Shown: piece by piece, positions 36,931 to 47,550 of the stretch | How positions within the stretch are numbered: position 1 is the first letter of the stretch | Layout: every line of letters begins with the position of its first letter | From: Lactifluus volemus | Taxonomy: Eukaryota; Basidiomycota; Agaricomycetes; Russulales; Russulaceae | Length of the DNA: 64,000 bases | Direction of reading: 5' to 3' | Assembly: GCA_022376515.1 (NCBI GenBank) | Contig: WTXI01000033.1 | Location: 186,001-250,000, forward strand | Translations under genes and position numbers: made by a program | Notes under the pieces: generated by a model | Told to the model about the DNA's origin: nothing | Databases searched by the model: none | What the model saw: the letters and a program-made list of their open reading frames with translations, nothing else

Positions 36931-39900
36931 TTTTTTTTTTTTTTTTTTTTTTTTTACTAAGCGATGTATTAGGTAGAGAATAGTAATCTAGGTTACCTAA
37001 CAGCTCTAGCCTAATGCGCTGAAGCGGGCCACTAGGGTCCGGACTCGGAGGGAGGATAAAAATGCGTTTACGCACATCCCTGATATGGGATAGTGTGGGG
37101 CTCATGAGGCGGGGCTACCGCGTTTACTACCCACTAAAAAACCTCGTCTCGAGTGATCCAATCTGGGTGGAGTTCCTGGAATTTCTTTTTAAGGGCATTT
37201 TCCCAGGTTGTTTTTACCCTTGTGATCGCTGATTTCGTTCTCAAGATTTTCGTCGCCGCTATCTTGTCGTCGGCCAGTCTTTTGTTTATTATCTTTCTCC
37301 ATCGTGTCTCGATGTCTGGGCGGGTGTGGTGGATGTTTTGTATGGCCCTTTCGCATCGTAGGACCCATATCAGGTGTGTCGCTTCTGACCATAGGATTTG
37401 TAGGAGGCGGGTGGCTCCGCGTTTGGATCGGGTAGGAGGGGGGGGGTGGGCTTGGGTGTCTGTGGGGGGGTAGTGGAGGAGACCACATCCTAGGGTGGTG
37501 CCCAGAGAGATCGGGGCCATGATTGGTCCTCATATGGCCATGTCTCTCGGGCGAGGGCCCAGATTTGTTGTCTTGGTGGGTGGGGGCATTCGGTGAGTAT
37601 ATGGTTCATCGATTCTTCTGCGCCGCATGCTGAACAGTTTTTTCTCCTCCATGCTGTTTATGTGCGTCCAGAAGCTTCCGATTCTGTGGGTCCCATGGAT
37701 CGCGTTGAATAGGAATGGCCTACTTTTTGGCGATGGGCCTTTTGTAGGTGCTGTCCCATATTGCTTGGTCTTTCTCTAGGGTTCCTGTGAATTCCTTGAG
37801 GTCCTGTCTGATTTTCTCTAGGTTGGTTGTCGTCGTTTTTCGTTTTTTGGGGGTTTTTGCTCTTTTATGCCTCTGTAGGCTTTCGCTTGGGAGATTTTGG
37901 ATAGCTTGGCCCCTTGGACGTCGAATTTTCCCGGGATCTCTAGTGATATTGTGTCTGGGTGTTCTTTGTCCATTCCCTTCTTGGCTAGTTCGTCGCTTTT
38001 TCGTTTCCTAGTTCTCCGTTGTGGCCTTTGACCCACTGGAAAGGTCGTCGTTGCTGAGCGGGCTCTCAGGAGGTAAGCGGCTCGTTTGAACCATTTGCTG
38101 TTTTTGATCCCGATCCAACCTTGGTCCTCCCATTTTTCGAGGTGTAGCGTGAGTCCTTCTATGGCGTATTTTGAGTCTGACTTATGAGGATTGGGACACA
38201 GTTCGGGGTTTCCTCTATGGCTTTGATTATCGCTGCTAGTTCGCCTACTTGGTTGGACTGTTCGTTGCCTGGGACTTTTATTGCTTTATTTTGGGGGTGT
38301 CCTTCGCCTCGCCATATCCGGCGCCACATGCGCGTTTGCTTTCCCGTTGTTTGGCATGCGCCGTCCGTGTAGATTATGGTGGGTTCATCTTCCAGTTCGA
38401 CTCCTTGGGCGCCGTTTGGGCGCGTGGCTGGTTGGTTTGAGAGTTCGAGGGGTCTACGAAGATTCGGAAGCCGTCTGCTAGGTGTTGTTTTGTGGTTAGT
38501 GAGGGGTTGAAGGTAATCTTGCCGTTTAGGCGTTGTGCTTCTATGTTTTTCTGTTTCTTCGTTTGGTGAGTGATAGGTCGTCGTTGTTGTTTTGGGATGA
38601 GGGCTGATATTTTGGGCCAGTTTATTAGGCGTTTTTGCGCTTCCATTGTGCACTTTGTGGGTTCTCGCAACCTCTGGCTCGGTCTAGGTCGCAGTCGTCG
38701 CAGTGGCAGAAGAATACAGGTATGTGGGATTGTTGGGGTGTTTGTGTAGTCTTTTTGGTGGTTTTGACTAGGTCTCCCACTTTGTTCGAGGTGTGGTTTT
38801 CGATGAGGCATCGTGACGCCGGGTTCTGGGGGTTCTCGTGACGTTCCGTTGATGGAACCAGGCGGGGAGTTGTTCTTTTAGGTTCTGGGATAGGTTTGTG
38901 GGCGCGAAGGTAACGTTGTATTTTCGCGGTTTTGAGGAGGTTTAACGTATCTTTGTCCAGGAATTCTGTTTTCTTTCCTTTTAGGGAGGATACCATGATT
39001 GGAGGAAGGGGTTTGCGATGGCCTTCTCCGGTATTGATTTTGGTGCCGTGTTGTTGATCAGGGCGTCGGTGGCCAACGCCCATGTTGGTCTAGAGTCTGA
39101 TAGGTCAAGGTAGCTTTTGAGCCACATGACGTTAATGGCCTCGTTTCTTGTTTCAGGTCTAGTATTTGGATACCGCCCTCTGGCTGGAGGTCTCGAAGGG
39201 TGTCTTTCGCGAGGCGTGGTGCGTTATCTTCCCATATTAGGTGGTCGATTTCCTTTGATAGAGATTCTAGGATGTGGCTCGGCATGCCTTGGGCTTTTGT
39301 TAGGAATTGGGTTCTGGCTCCGATTACGGCTTGTGCTATCGTTCGTTTACCTTGTCTGGTTGGGTGCGCGGCTTTCCATTTACTTAGTTCACTTTTAATT
39401 TTGTCTAGGACGGGTTCCCATGGTTTTGCGTCGTCTGTGTTGTATCCGATCCATGCGCCGAGGGATCTTATTGCTTCTCCCGTCTTGGCTATGCGTATGT
39501 TTGGGTCTATGGGGCGTTGGTTGGGGATAGCGTTCTCTCTCTGGCGACTCTGTTGCGATGGTCCTCTGTGCCAATTGGTAGGATTTCTGTTTTTTCTATG
39601 TTGAATCTCGCTCCTGAGGACTTACACCATTTATCCAGTGTATTTTGTAGTTCTTCAAAGTCGTCGCTCTCTCTGAGGTATACGACAGTGTCATCCGCGA
39701 AGAGGTTGACTATTAGATGGGACGCGGAGTTTGGGATCTCGAAACCTCTTAGGGCCGCGTTGTTTCTGATCATGCAGGCCATGGGTTCTATTGCTAGGTC
39801 GAACAGGAAGCATGATAGGGGGTCGCCTTGCCTGACGCCTCTAGTCACCTGGTATGGTTCGCTCGTCTTGCCGTTGATGGTCACGGTTGTCTTCGCGTTT

Positions 39901-40305
39901 TCGTACAGGGATCTGATTGTGTTTCGGAAGCGGGGCGGAACGTTGAAGGCTTCTAGGGTGTTCCACAGGTACGTATGTATTATTTTGTCATACGCCTTCT
40001 CTTGGTCTAGCGCTATCACGGCTCCGTTTTCTTTCGTCATTTCGGCATACTTTGTCATGACTTTGGTCAGTCTTATGTGGTTGAAGATAGATCTGCCAGG
40101 GATGAAACCCGCTTGGTCTTTGTGTATCAGTCGGCCTATTCCTGGTGTGAGTTGGAGCGCAAGTGTTTGGTGAGTAGTTTGTAGTCTGTGTTTAGCAGGG
40201 TGATCGGGCGATAATTTTCTATTTCTGTCCTATCTTTCTTTTTGTAGATTGGGCACATCCATCCGTCGGCGAAGTTGCTTTGGGGCGTTACGCCATGGGC
40301 TTGTT
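36931..40305 (-). mobile_element. 5'-truncated LINE in unit 4
   Basis: 3375 bp, minus-strand orientation, with a 25-base T run at the left (36931-36955; the poly(A) tail on the coding strand). It is flanked by the 13-base target duplication gcccctcgttatg (36918-36930 and 40306-40318). The coding strand starts within the reverse transcriptase (no endonuclease domain, no ORF1), so it is truncated at the 5' end. It is nearly identical to the copy at 51939-55336 and sits at the same site, so it was copied with the unit, not inserted twice. Confidence 0.93.
37134..40301 (-). pseudogene. LINE reverse transcriptase-RNase H, frameshifted
   Basis: Same protein as the 52145-55288 copy but broken by about a dozen one-base losses, for example tttttggcgatggg (against gcgtatggg) at about 37726 and ttcctagttctcc preceded by a shortened T run at about 38000. 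The RT core with FADD is in the open part at 39507-40058. The density of single-base deletions compared with its twin suggests consensus error or loss of constraint. Confidence 0.88.
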
Positions 40306-41299
40306 GCCCCTCGTTATGTTGCCGCTACGTAGTCCCGTGTCACAACCGGTCCGACTAGCGGCATTGATAGTAATACTTTCCCATCTCAAACGAGTCGCGC
40401 GTGTTGAGTCAAGTAAGCTTTGCGTTGAAGTAATTGCCACGTTATTCTGACCTGTTCATGAATGATTTTCTTTGTTTGCTACCTTTCTTCCTTGTCCCAA
40501 CACGGAGCCATTATTCTACATGACTTCTGGAGTCTGTCAGGATCTCAAACTGAGATAGTTTTGAAGACAGCCAAGCAACTCACGCTTGAGGTTCACCCCC
40601 ATTTCCCCCCTCAATGCACTGAACGCCTCCGAGTCGCTCTTCAAGTTGCCCCTAGCAGCTGTAACTGTATTAGGGAAGGACACCGGGTAAGATAAACCCG
40701 GAGGGTCTGCGGGTAGGGGTCTTGCGGGTAGGGTCAGGGTACGGTTGCCTCTACCCTGGCCAGACCCTTACCCGCAGAGTGTGTTTCACACACCCGTGCC
40801 TGCGGGTTATACTAAGTAATATGTAGACACAGAGAGTTGGACTCTCTGTATGGGTTCCGAAAGAAGAATGAGGGGATAACGAGCAATAACGAGATCACGC
40901 GAGATTCGGCGAGAGTCACCAACCTGTCACCTCCGAGTCCCGCTGGCCCTGGTATTACCCTCCCCTGTGTCTTTATCATCGGATTGATGTTCCTCAACAC
41001 ACTTGTAACTAGTACAACACAAAAATGGGCAAACTTGTTCAATATAAACCTGAGAAACAAGTATAACTGCGTGCAACAGCCTCAGAAGGCCAATTTCTCA
41101 GTGTTGTCTTATTCTCGATTGCTTACTGTAATTTCCACATTTCTTCGACATTTCTGTGTCTTTTGATTCTTTTCATAATGTCTTACTTTCTTTTGTCTTG
41201 ACGTTTGAAATGAGTAGATTACGAATGTATTAAATATGGGCGCAAAATGTAACGAGTTGTTGTGTTGTCGTTCGAGTTCTCGCGCCCTCCGCTATCCTT

Positions 41300-42120
41300 C
41301 ACGTCTGTCCATGTTGACCTCCACTTTGCCTACCTCGAGATCAATCCCCTTGTCTGCCTCGACGGCGTCAATGGCGGTCAACCTACGACCCACTACCTAG
41401 ACATGGCAGCTCAGCTGGACCAGACTGCTGACTCGATCTGCGGGCCCAAATGGGCGATCACCCGCGATCTCACCACCTACGACACCGGCTCCTCCGTTTC
41501 TGCAACCCAGAGCAGGGGTGTCTCTGCTGACCGTGGTCTCCCATGGTAAGCTTGCATCACGTTCTGCGTGATCTACTTCCTAAGAGCATATAATCCAGGT
41601 CTGGCCGGCGCCTTTTGGTCGTGATCTCACGAAGGATGAGGCGTCCATCCAGAAACTCGACGGTTTGACGGGCGCTTCGCTCAGGCTCACCTTCCTCAAC
41701 CCTGAGGGCCGGATATGGACCATGGTTGCGGACGGGTGGCGCATCGGTCGTCTACTCTGATGCCATTGCAGCCCATGGTTTTGCTCATGAGCTTGCGAAC
41801 TATGGAGAATACTCTGGGGCCCCACCGAGGTCAGACTTATGAGTATGCGAAGACGATTGGCGAGTGTTACTTTCTTGAATGTTGTCACCAGGGTCTTACT
41901 TATTCGCAGTCGATCTGATCACTCGTGGCAAGCCACATCCTGAGGCAAGATCCTCATCATCGGTGGTGGTATCGCCAACTTTACCAACGTTGCAGCGACT
42001 TTCAAGGGCATTATCCGTGCTCTCCGGGAATATAACCCCCCCCCTCCCCTGATTAAACCATCAAGTTCGCATATACATGCGCCGAGGTGGTCCTAACTAC
42101 AGGAGGGACTGAAGGCGGTG
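41300..42120 (+). pseudogene. Captured ATP-citrate lyase fragment, unit 5
   Basis: Translated pieces in order: [20 protein letters not shown] and [21 protein letters not shown], an intron-like gap (gtaagc...ccag, about 41546-41598), [46 protein letters not shown], a second intron-like gap ending tattcgcag, and [20 protein letters not shown] followed by [20 protein letters not shown]. These follow the ATP-grasp and citrate-binding half of ATP-citrate lyase, which makes cytosolic acetyl-CoA. Neither end of the gene is present. One-base differences (a deleted G before TCAGACTTATGAG; an extra G in cggacgggtgg) and a mutated donor (gcgagtg) break the frame. Retained introns show capture from genomic DNA, not cDNA. 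Confidence 0.85.
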
Positions 42121-42254
42121 CGCTTGCTTGCCCGTCACGTCCACGTCTCCACGTCCCTGCCCGTGCAGCCACACATTCGACTTGCCCATCACGTCCGTGT
42201 CTGTGCCCCTGCCCGCCTGTCCACACCTCCTTCCTGACCCCACTCTTGTTCCTC

Positions 42255-42830
42255 TCAAGCAGGTGACTCGGAGTTCAAAGACCATGCAGTCGAAGCTCGC
42301 AGTTTCTCGGAGTTCGAGGGGACACGGCTGACCCTGAGCCCCACGGCGTAGCCGCTGGGACCGAGGCCTCGCGCTTCGTACTTTACAATCCAGGCGGGTG
42401 GCCGGAGCAAAGAGTTGAGCTCAACACGAGACCGCTGCTCAAGCTCGAGAACAGGTAAGCCCCTAAATCATGCCTCCCAAAGGCTCTCCTCGTTGCCGAT
42501 AACTAAATGTCACCAACTGCCGTATACACAGACGTTCCTGGTTCATCAAACGAGGGTCTCGTTCAGATTGCCAAAGGATTCGAATGCATATGCCTCCTGG
42601 TTTCGGTCGACACGCAGACTGCTCAGGACTTTCTTTCCCTTATCCAGTGCCTGTCCTGCCCGGACCTGCCCACCTGCGTGTCACTCCTCGATGAAAAGTG
42701 GTGCCAGGCCTACCATGCCGTCTTCTGCTTCGGGCCCTGCCAACCCTCGATGGACTTCCGGCACCTGCGCATGCTCGAAGGTGTCAGCCCACCCCTCGCA
42801 CTCTTTCGCATCTTGCATGCCAGATGACTG
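42255..42830 (+). pseudogene. Second captured gene fragment in hAT element, unit 5
   Basis: After the lyase fragment the sequence continues through a likely acceptor (cctctcaagcag), an exon-like stretch (GDSEFKDHAVEARSFSEFEG), a donor gtaagcccc (about 42455) and a later acceptor (tacacag, about 42530). An open stretch follows with VPGSSNEGLVQIAKGF and Cys-rich IQCLSCPDLPTCVSLLDEKW. It does not match the C-terminal part of ATP-citrate lyase as I know it, so it appears to come from another gene. The family was not recognised. One-base differences from the unit 6 copy alter the frame. Confidence 0.5.
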
Positions 42831-43026
42831 CCAAGGCATTCATAGCCACACGTAACTGTGTATGTATAAAACCCATACCCCTTACCCTTGGGTAGGGGTA
42901 TTTATTTTACCCGTGCTGAATCTGGGGTAAACCCATACCCGTGCCTCAGGGTAGGGTACAGAGGGTATGGGTACGGGTAGAGGTCAAAGTTACCCCGGGT
43001 TACCCCTGTCTTTCCCTAAACTGTAT

Positions 43027-44953
43027 TCCATCACAGGGACGACACCACTTCGTCCAATGAACCCAGCTTCATCAGCCTAAGCCGGAGGCTAATGTAGTCA
43101 TCTTGACATATCATCCGTTTGCTTGTGCAGCTCCCGCGTTCACCAGTTCATACATTCATTTCCGGGGTCTTCATGGAAGTGGCTATGGGCCTATGGCACT
43201 GTCACATATTCACAACATTACTACCAACCCTCAGATTTGCGACTGAATATCCCAGCGTTCCTTTGAAGGTGTGCAGAATGCCGCCAGCGGGCTTCCAGTT
43301 CTTCTGGCGACGATGATGCGGGGTTGGGGCCGATTTTGGGTGAGCGCACGTGGTAGGGGAAGCGTATGAGGTGGCGCGAGATGGTGGAAAGGTGCCCTCT
43401 CAGTGTCTCCCATTTCCTTTTGCACCTCCTGCTGAACTGCCTGAGCAAAATAATGGAGATGGTGCGGCAACGAGGGGCAAGTGCAAGTCGACAGCAAATA
43501 AAAGTACTAACCCTCAAAGGCCCCCTTGGAAACTGCCCCGCATCCCAGCAGCACCTATCACAGAGCCTCCATCCCTGATATGTGGTGTTGGCCCTCCGAC
43601 AACTGTTGAAAGTAGCTCACCACCGGCCACCCCTGGGTGCTCGTCTGCAGGTACAATCTCATTCGACTTTGGCCCCCTCGCATCTATTTCATCACGAGAA
43701 GGAGTTCATCGGAGTTTATGAGAAACCGGGATCGCCGGATGCAGGCATCGGCCGCTGGGAGAAGATATCGGCCGTGAGCGGGTTCTTACGTTTCTTTACG
43801 TTTCTGGAAAAAGGCAAGGTTTTGGGAAACGGTAAGGGCGCGTCCGTATTTGCAACAAGGGACTCTGCTCATGCTCCAGGACGAATCCATGGCCTGACCC
43901 CAAAAATCATCATTTTTAATGTATCTTTGACCTCAGCGCTCACTCGCAGCGGTGGGGCATATCGCTCTAAACGTCATCTCCATTAGTTGTTCGGGCCTCG
44001 CATTTTCTGATCGTCAAGAGGGACAGCGTTATCGCACGGGGTTCAGGGCGCCGCCTCGAGAAGTAGATCATAAACTAAAAATTAGAAAGTCTACTGGCCG
44101 GTCCGGGTCCAAATGTCCAGCAGCTGTGCTCCCGGCCAGCCATCACTTCACGTCATTTTAGCTTTGAGGCCAGCCACTAGCGTGGACTTCACGTTATTGA
44201 TGGAGGAGTGTACGTTTCAAGCAGGGTCAGGCCCACAAGGACGTCGGGTGACGTTAGTGGCGAAAGCCCGTGATATGGCAGCGGCAGCGAGGTGGGCACC
44301 TCGGCAGTAGCAGACGTAGAGATGACGAGGGCAAGCGAATTGCGGGCCAGGCAACACGGAGGATGGGAGGGCAGAGAGGATTCAGAGCCGGATCCAGTGC
44401 AGGTCCTAGACAGATGAAACGCCTGCCAGTATGAACGAGGTGGACTGCACACTAGCGAAATGGAAGGCGCGTTCACAGGAGGTCTCAGCTACGCTGGGCA
44501 CCAAAAAAGGAAGCGGGATTGGCGTCGGATCAGCGCTACAAGCGCTACAATTAGCTATAGCTAGACGTGTCTGCACCTACAGTAGTGAAGTCAAATACTT
44601 TCTAAATGGGTACAACGGTAACTTGAATATCTTCATGTTGTCATAGCTTAGTCAAGGTTAATTATAAATTTCGTATGTCTCACTTTCTCATACTAAATTT
44701 AACTAAATCGAACGTCCAATGGACTCTCTTGCTCTGTAATTTATAAAGGCTCAGAAATGCAAAAAGGTCGAGAGAAATCAAAGTAGTTCTACAGAACTTA
44801 CTAACGGTTAGCCGTCGGGTGGCGTCCGAGTCCGAGTCCTAGAAGTAAGTTACGTAATATGATGTTGTGCGACCCTAACTCGGCCATCTCGCGATCGCAT
44901 CAATTCATAGCCATAGAGCGCTCAGACTGACTTGGCGACATCATCCCTTGCTC
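43027..44953. other. Unit 5 leader after hAT element
   Basis: Conserved leader with no convincing gene. It is interrupted at its 3' end by the LTR-like insertion. Confidence 0.5.
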
Positions 44954-45377
44954 TATTGGACGACAGATCAATGCTGAGGCTCAGTCAGAAAGAGAAAAGA
45001 CTATATTATCTACCTATTGGACGACAGATCAATGCTGAGGCTAGGTAGATAGTAAGTAACTTAGAAGTGAAGTAAATAGTGATAAGATACTAACCTCAGT
45101 CAGAAAGAGAAAAGACTGAGGTGTGCGGAACACAGAAGTTACAGTACTTATGCTAGAAGGTAACTGAGATAATTAGTAGACTAATATTGAAGCAATAAAA
45201 GGTGGAACGCTATGTGAAACGAAGAGATCGGGGCAATATGATGAAACGTAGATAACGACTGTCCAAAATCAGTAATCTGTCCGAAACTGGTATCACCGGG
45301 TATAAGCGGTCACACGTCACGTAACGTGTCACCGCGCGTTGGCTCGACTTACGCTCTGCGAGGCTGCGCTTCCAACA
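44954..45377. mobile_element. LTR-like insertion (probable solo LTR), unit 5
   Basis: A 424-bp insertion flanked by the 5-base duplication TGCTC (44949-44953, 45378-45382); units 1-4 have the empty site cccttgctcaaaggg. The ends TATTGGA and TCCAACA are near-perfect inverted repeats (TGTTGGA expected), as in LTR retrotransposons with TG...CA ends. Inside, a block of about 28 bases starting ctattggacgacagatcaat occurs twice (44953 and 45019), and cagtcagaaagagaaaagact occurs twice (44982 and 45098), so the LTR is internally rearranged. It lies between the distal leader and the TATA box of the cupredoxin gene and could affect its expression. Confidence 0.72.
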
Positions 45378-45608
45378 TGCTCAAAGGGTATACAACTTAT
45401 AATACCCAATAATATGCCGTGCACCAGAGTCTGTCACAGATCGTCGATCATTCCTCGCATTTATGGCTCACCTGAGGCTGTTTACGCAGTCGTCTACCTA
45501 TCGGGTATTTCGGATGTACAATCCGCTGGCAGATCCACTTCACGTTTCTGCGCATTACCAGACACAGTGGATACTTAATCAAATTTCTTCTAAGCCCCAG
45601 CATCTCGC

Positions 45609-45617
45609 TATAAATAT
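45609..45617 (+). promoter_or_regulatory. TATA box of cupredoxin gene, unit 5
   Basis: TATAAATAT at the conserved position. The LTR-like insertion ends only 231 bases upstream of it. Confidence 0.7.
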
Positions 45618-45710
45618 CCTCTGGTCAACAGATGCTGGGTGTACGAACTTGAATCCTCTTCTCCTATTCTAAAGTCCAGTTGTCTTTTGTCTTTCGTCTT
45701 TTTCACAAAC

Positions 45711-46577
45711 ATGTTTTTCCGTTCTCTGGCCTTGCTCAGCACAGTCGCTGCTCTCTTCTCTTCAAAAGTTGCCGTTTCCGCTTATCCCACTACCAGTGGT
45801 AAAGTATGGCATGTCACCGTTGGCAACGCCACTGGTGGGACCATCTTCAACCCTAATTACATTGTTAGCAAATGTCTCCACTTCACTCACACCTACTCGC
45901 TCTGACCATATCTTGTTCAGAATGCGTCGCCCGGAGATAGGGTCGAGTTCACTTTCAATCCCAAGAACCATTCCGTGACCCAATCCTCATTTGCGAATCC
46001 ATGCACCCACCTCAACAATGGATTCGATGCTGGCTTGTACGTTCACCCCTTCCCAGACCTTCTCGGATCTCGCTGTATATTGACAGGATCTGCATAGCCA
46101 CCCCGTAGCTAATGCCTCCTCCTGGGATCTCCCGACATTCTCGATCACCGTGAACGACGTACGAATCCACTTACTTTCTTTCAGGTCTCTCCATGACTAA
46201 TTTTATCCGATTGATACTACTAGACTCAACCTGTCTGGGTTTATTGTCGGCAAGCGGAGAACACGGCTGGGAGCCACTGCGGCAAAGGAATGGTGTTCGG
46301 GCTGAATCCTGGAGCAGAAGGGTCAAATAACTCGTTCTCACTCTTCCAGCAGGCTGCGTTGAAAATTGGACAGCAGTTGGTCGCGTCCGCCTCTTCGGCC
46401 AGCGTAGCATCGACTGCCAGTTCTACACATACGACAACTCAGGCTGCTGCAAGCTCAAGCAAGAGCTGGAGTGACCATTACGATAGCTGGAACCACGACG
46501 ACGACGACGACGACAGCTGGGGCTATGATGACGATGATAGCTACGACAACGACTACAAGTGGAGGAGGGATTATTGA
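45711..46577 (+). CDS. Secreted serine-rich cupredoxin, unit 5 (intact)
   Basis: Exons 45711-45863, 45921-46036, 46098-46158 and 46224-46577 give 227 codons. An upstream in-frame ATG at 45639 exists, but the conserved start MFFRSLALL gives the signal peptide and matches the other units. Copper ligands are unchanged. The acidic tail reads DDDDDDSWGYDDDDSYD, with Gly in place of Ser found in units 1-4. Confidence 0.87.
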
Positions 46578-46796
46578 ACGTCTCAAGGTTCCGTTCCTTT
46601 CTTTAGGAATTGTTTTCGGTTTCCTGCCATGACACGAACAATTTATTATACGGTTCTTAATGATACTTCAGGACATTTACTTCAGGACATTTATTTATTC
46701 ATGAGGCTCAACCCTGAGTTGAGCCTGATCGTAATTAACATTAATGGACATTGTTACGACTTTACGACGTAGCCATTATAATAAAGCGGACACGTT

Positions 46797-47391
46797 TTAT
46801 TACATGTTGTCAGCAGAGTGCTCGGGACAGATGCATAGGCACCCCCTAAGCATATAAAGGAGGTTGGTGCCAAAAACCAAAACCGGAGGTCTTGAAATTA
46901 GCATCTCCGCTGCCGAATTGACGACAATCCACCGTTTTGTGATCAAGTTAGGTCATCTGTCATGAGGACGAGTTTAAGAGGGCCAATAAGCTGAGCATCT
47001 AGTCCCACGCTAAGAAAGTGTATCATGAGCTCCGAGTCCCTTCCGCTCATCTCACCGACTTCACCCGTTTCCAATTGCTTTTTATTACATGTTGTCAGCA
47101 GAGTGCTCCGACTGATGCATAGGCCCCCCTAAGCATGTAAAGGAGGCTCGTGGCAAAAACCAAAACCGGAGGTCTTGAAATTAGCATCCCCGCTGCCAAA
47201 TTGACGACAATCAACCATTTTGTGATCAACTTGGGTCATCTGTCATGGTGCTTGTGCAGTAGATGGCTGTGACACATGACGACATGTCAGTCGAGTTTAA
47301 GAGGGCCCATAAGCTGATCATCAAGTCCCACGCTGAGAATTCGTATCATGAGCTCCGAGTCCCTTCCGCCCCTCACCGACTTCACCCGTTT
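46797..47391 (+). repeat. Partial spacer duplication, unit 5
   Basis: The intergenic segment from tttattacatgttgtcagcag to gacttcacccgttt occurs twice in a row, at 46797-47071 and 47081-47391, separated by ccaattgctt. The two copies are not identical: the second has the cttgtgcag-atggctgtgacac part found in the long spacers of units 1 and 4, which the first lacks. This points to unequal exchange between two spacer types. Confidence 0.85.
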
Positions 47392-47550
47392 CGCATCCGG
47401 CCGATTCCGGCGACTCGGAAATGGTCGCAGGAATGAAACCACGTGACTCTCTAGGGATCGCGTAAGTTACCGCGTAAGTTACCGTACCACCTGCCAGTGC
47501 AGGTCCTGCACCGGCGACGCCATCATCTAACTCTAGCCTCTAATGTGGCA

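Larger units (their letters stand above)
28608..40506 (+). repeat. Tandem array unit 4
   Basis: The fourth repeat unit, about 8.5 kb without the LINE at 36931-40305. The leader from about 28.6 to 30.1 kb has a conspicuous excess of single-base deletions against the other units (for example at 29970-30040). Leader and spacer variants match unit 1. Confidence 0.93.
40671..43018 (+). mobile_element. hAT-type element with captured genes, unit 5
   Basis: A 2348-bp insertion in the leader. The termini TAGGGAAGGACACCGGGTAA and the complement of TTACCCCTGTCTTTCCCTA form imperfect inverted repeats. The 8-base target AACTGTAT is duplicated (40663-40670 and 43019-43026), and units 1-4 show the empty site ctgtattccatc or a close variant. 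TAGGG ends plus an 8-bp duplication fit hAT. Both subterminal zones are full of ggggta/taccc motifs in both orientations, a candidate transposase-binding array. No transposase is present. The interior carries pieces of an ATP-citrate lyase gene and of a second gene, introns included, so this is a gene-capturing (Pack-type) non-autonomous element. Confidence 0.88.

Noticed and set aside
36931..36955. Poly-T tract as an independent simple repeat or assembly gap filler
   Set aside because: It is the poly(A) tail of the minus-strand LINE, directly at the target duplication.
40700..40840. Telomere-like ggggta/taccc repeats
   Set aside because: The motifs are irregular, occur in both orientations and are confined to the subterminal zones of the hAT element; fungal telomere repeats would be regular tandem arrays.
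41300..42120. Functional ATP-citrate lyase gene
   Set aside because: Only internal pieces are present, the frame is shifted, one splice donor is mutated, and the whole lies between transposon ends.
44953..45120. CRISPR-like short direct repeats
   Set aside because: Only two copies of each block occur, within an LTR-like insertion in a eukaryotic genome.
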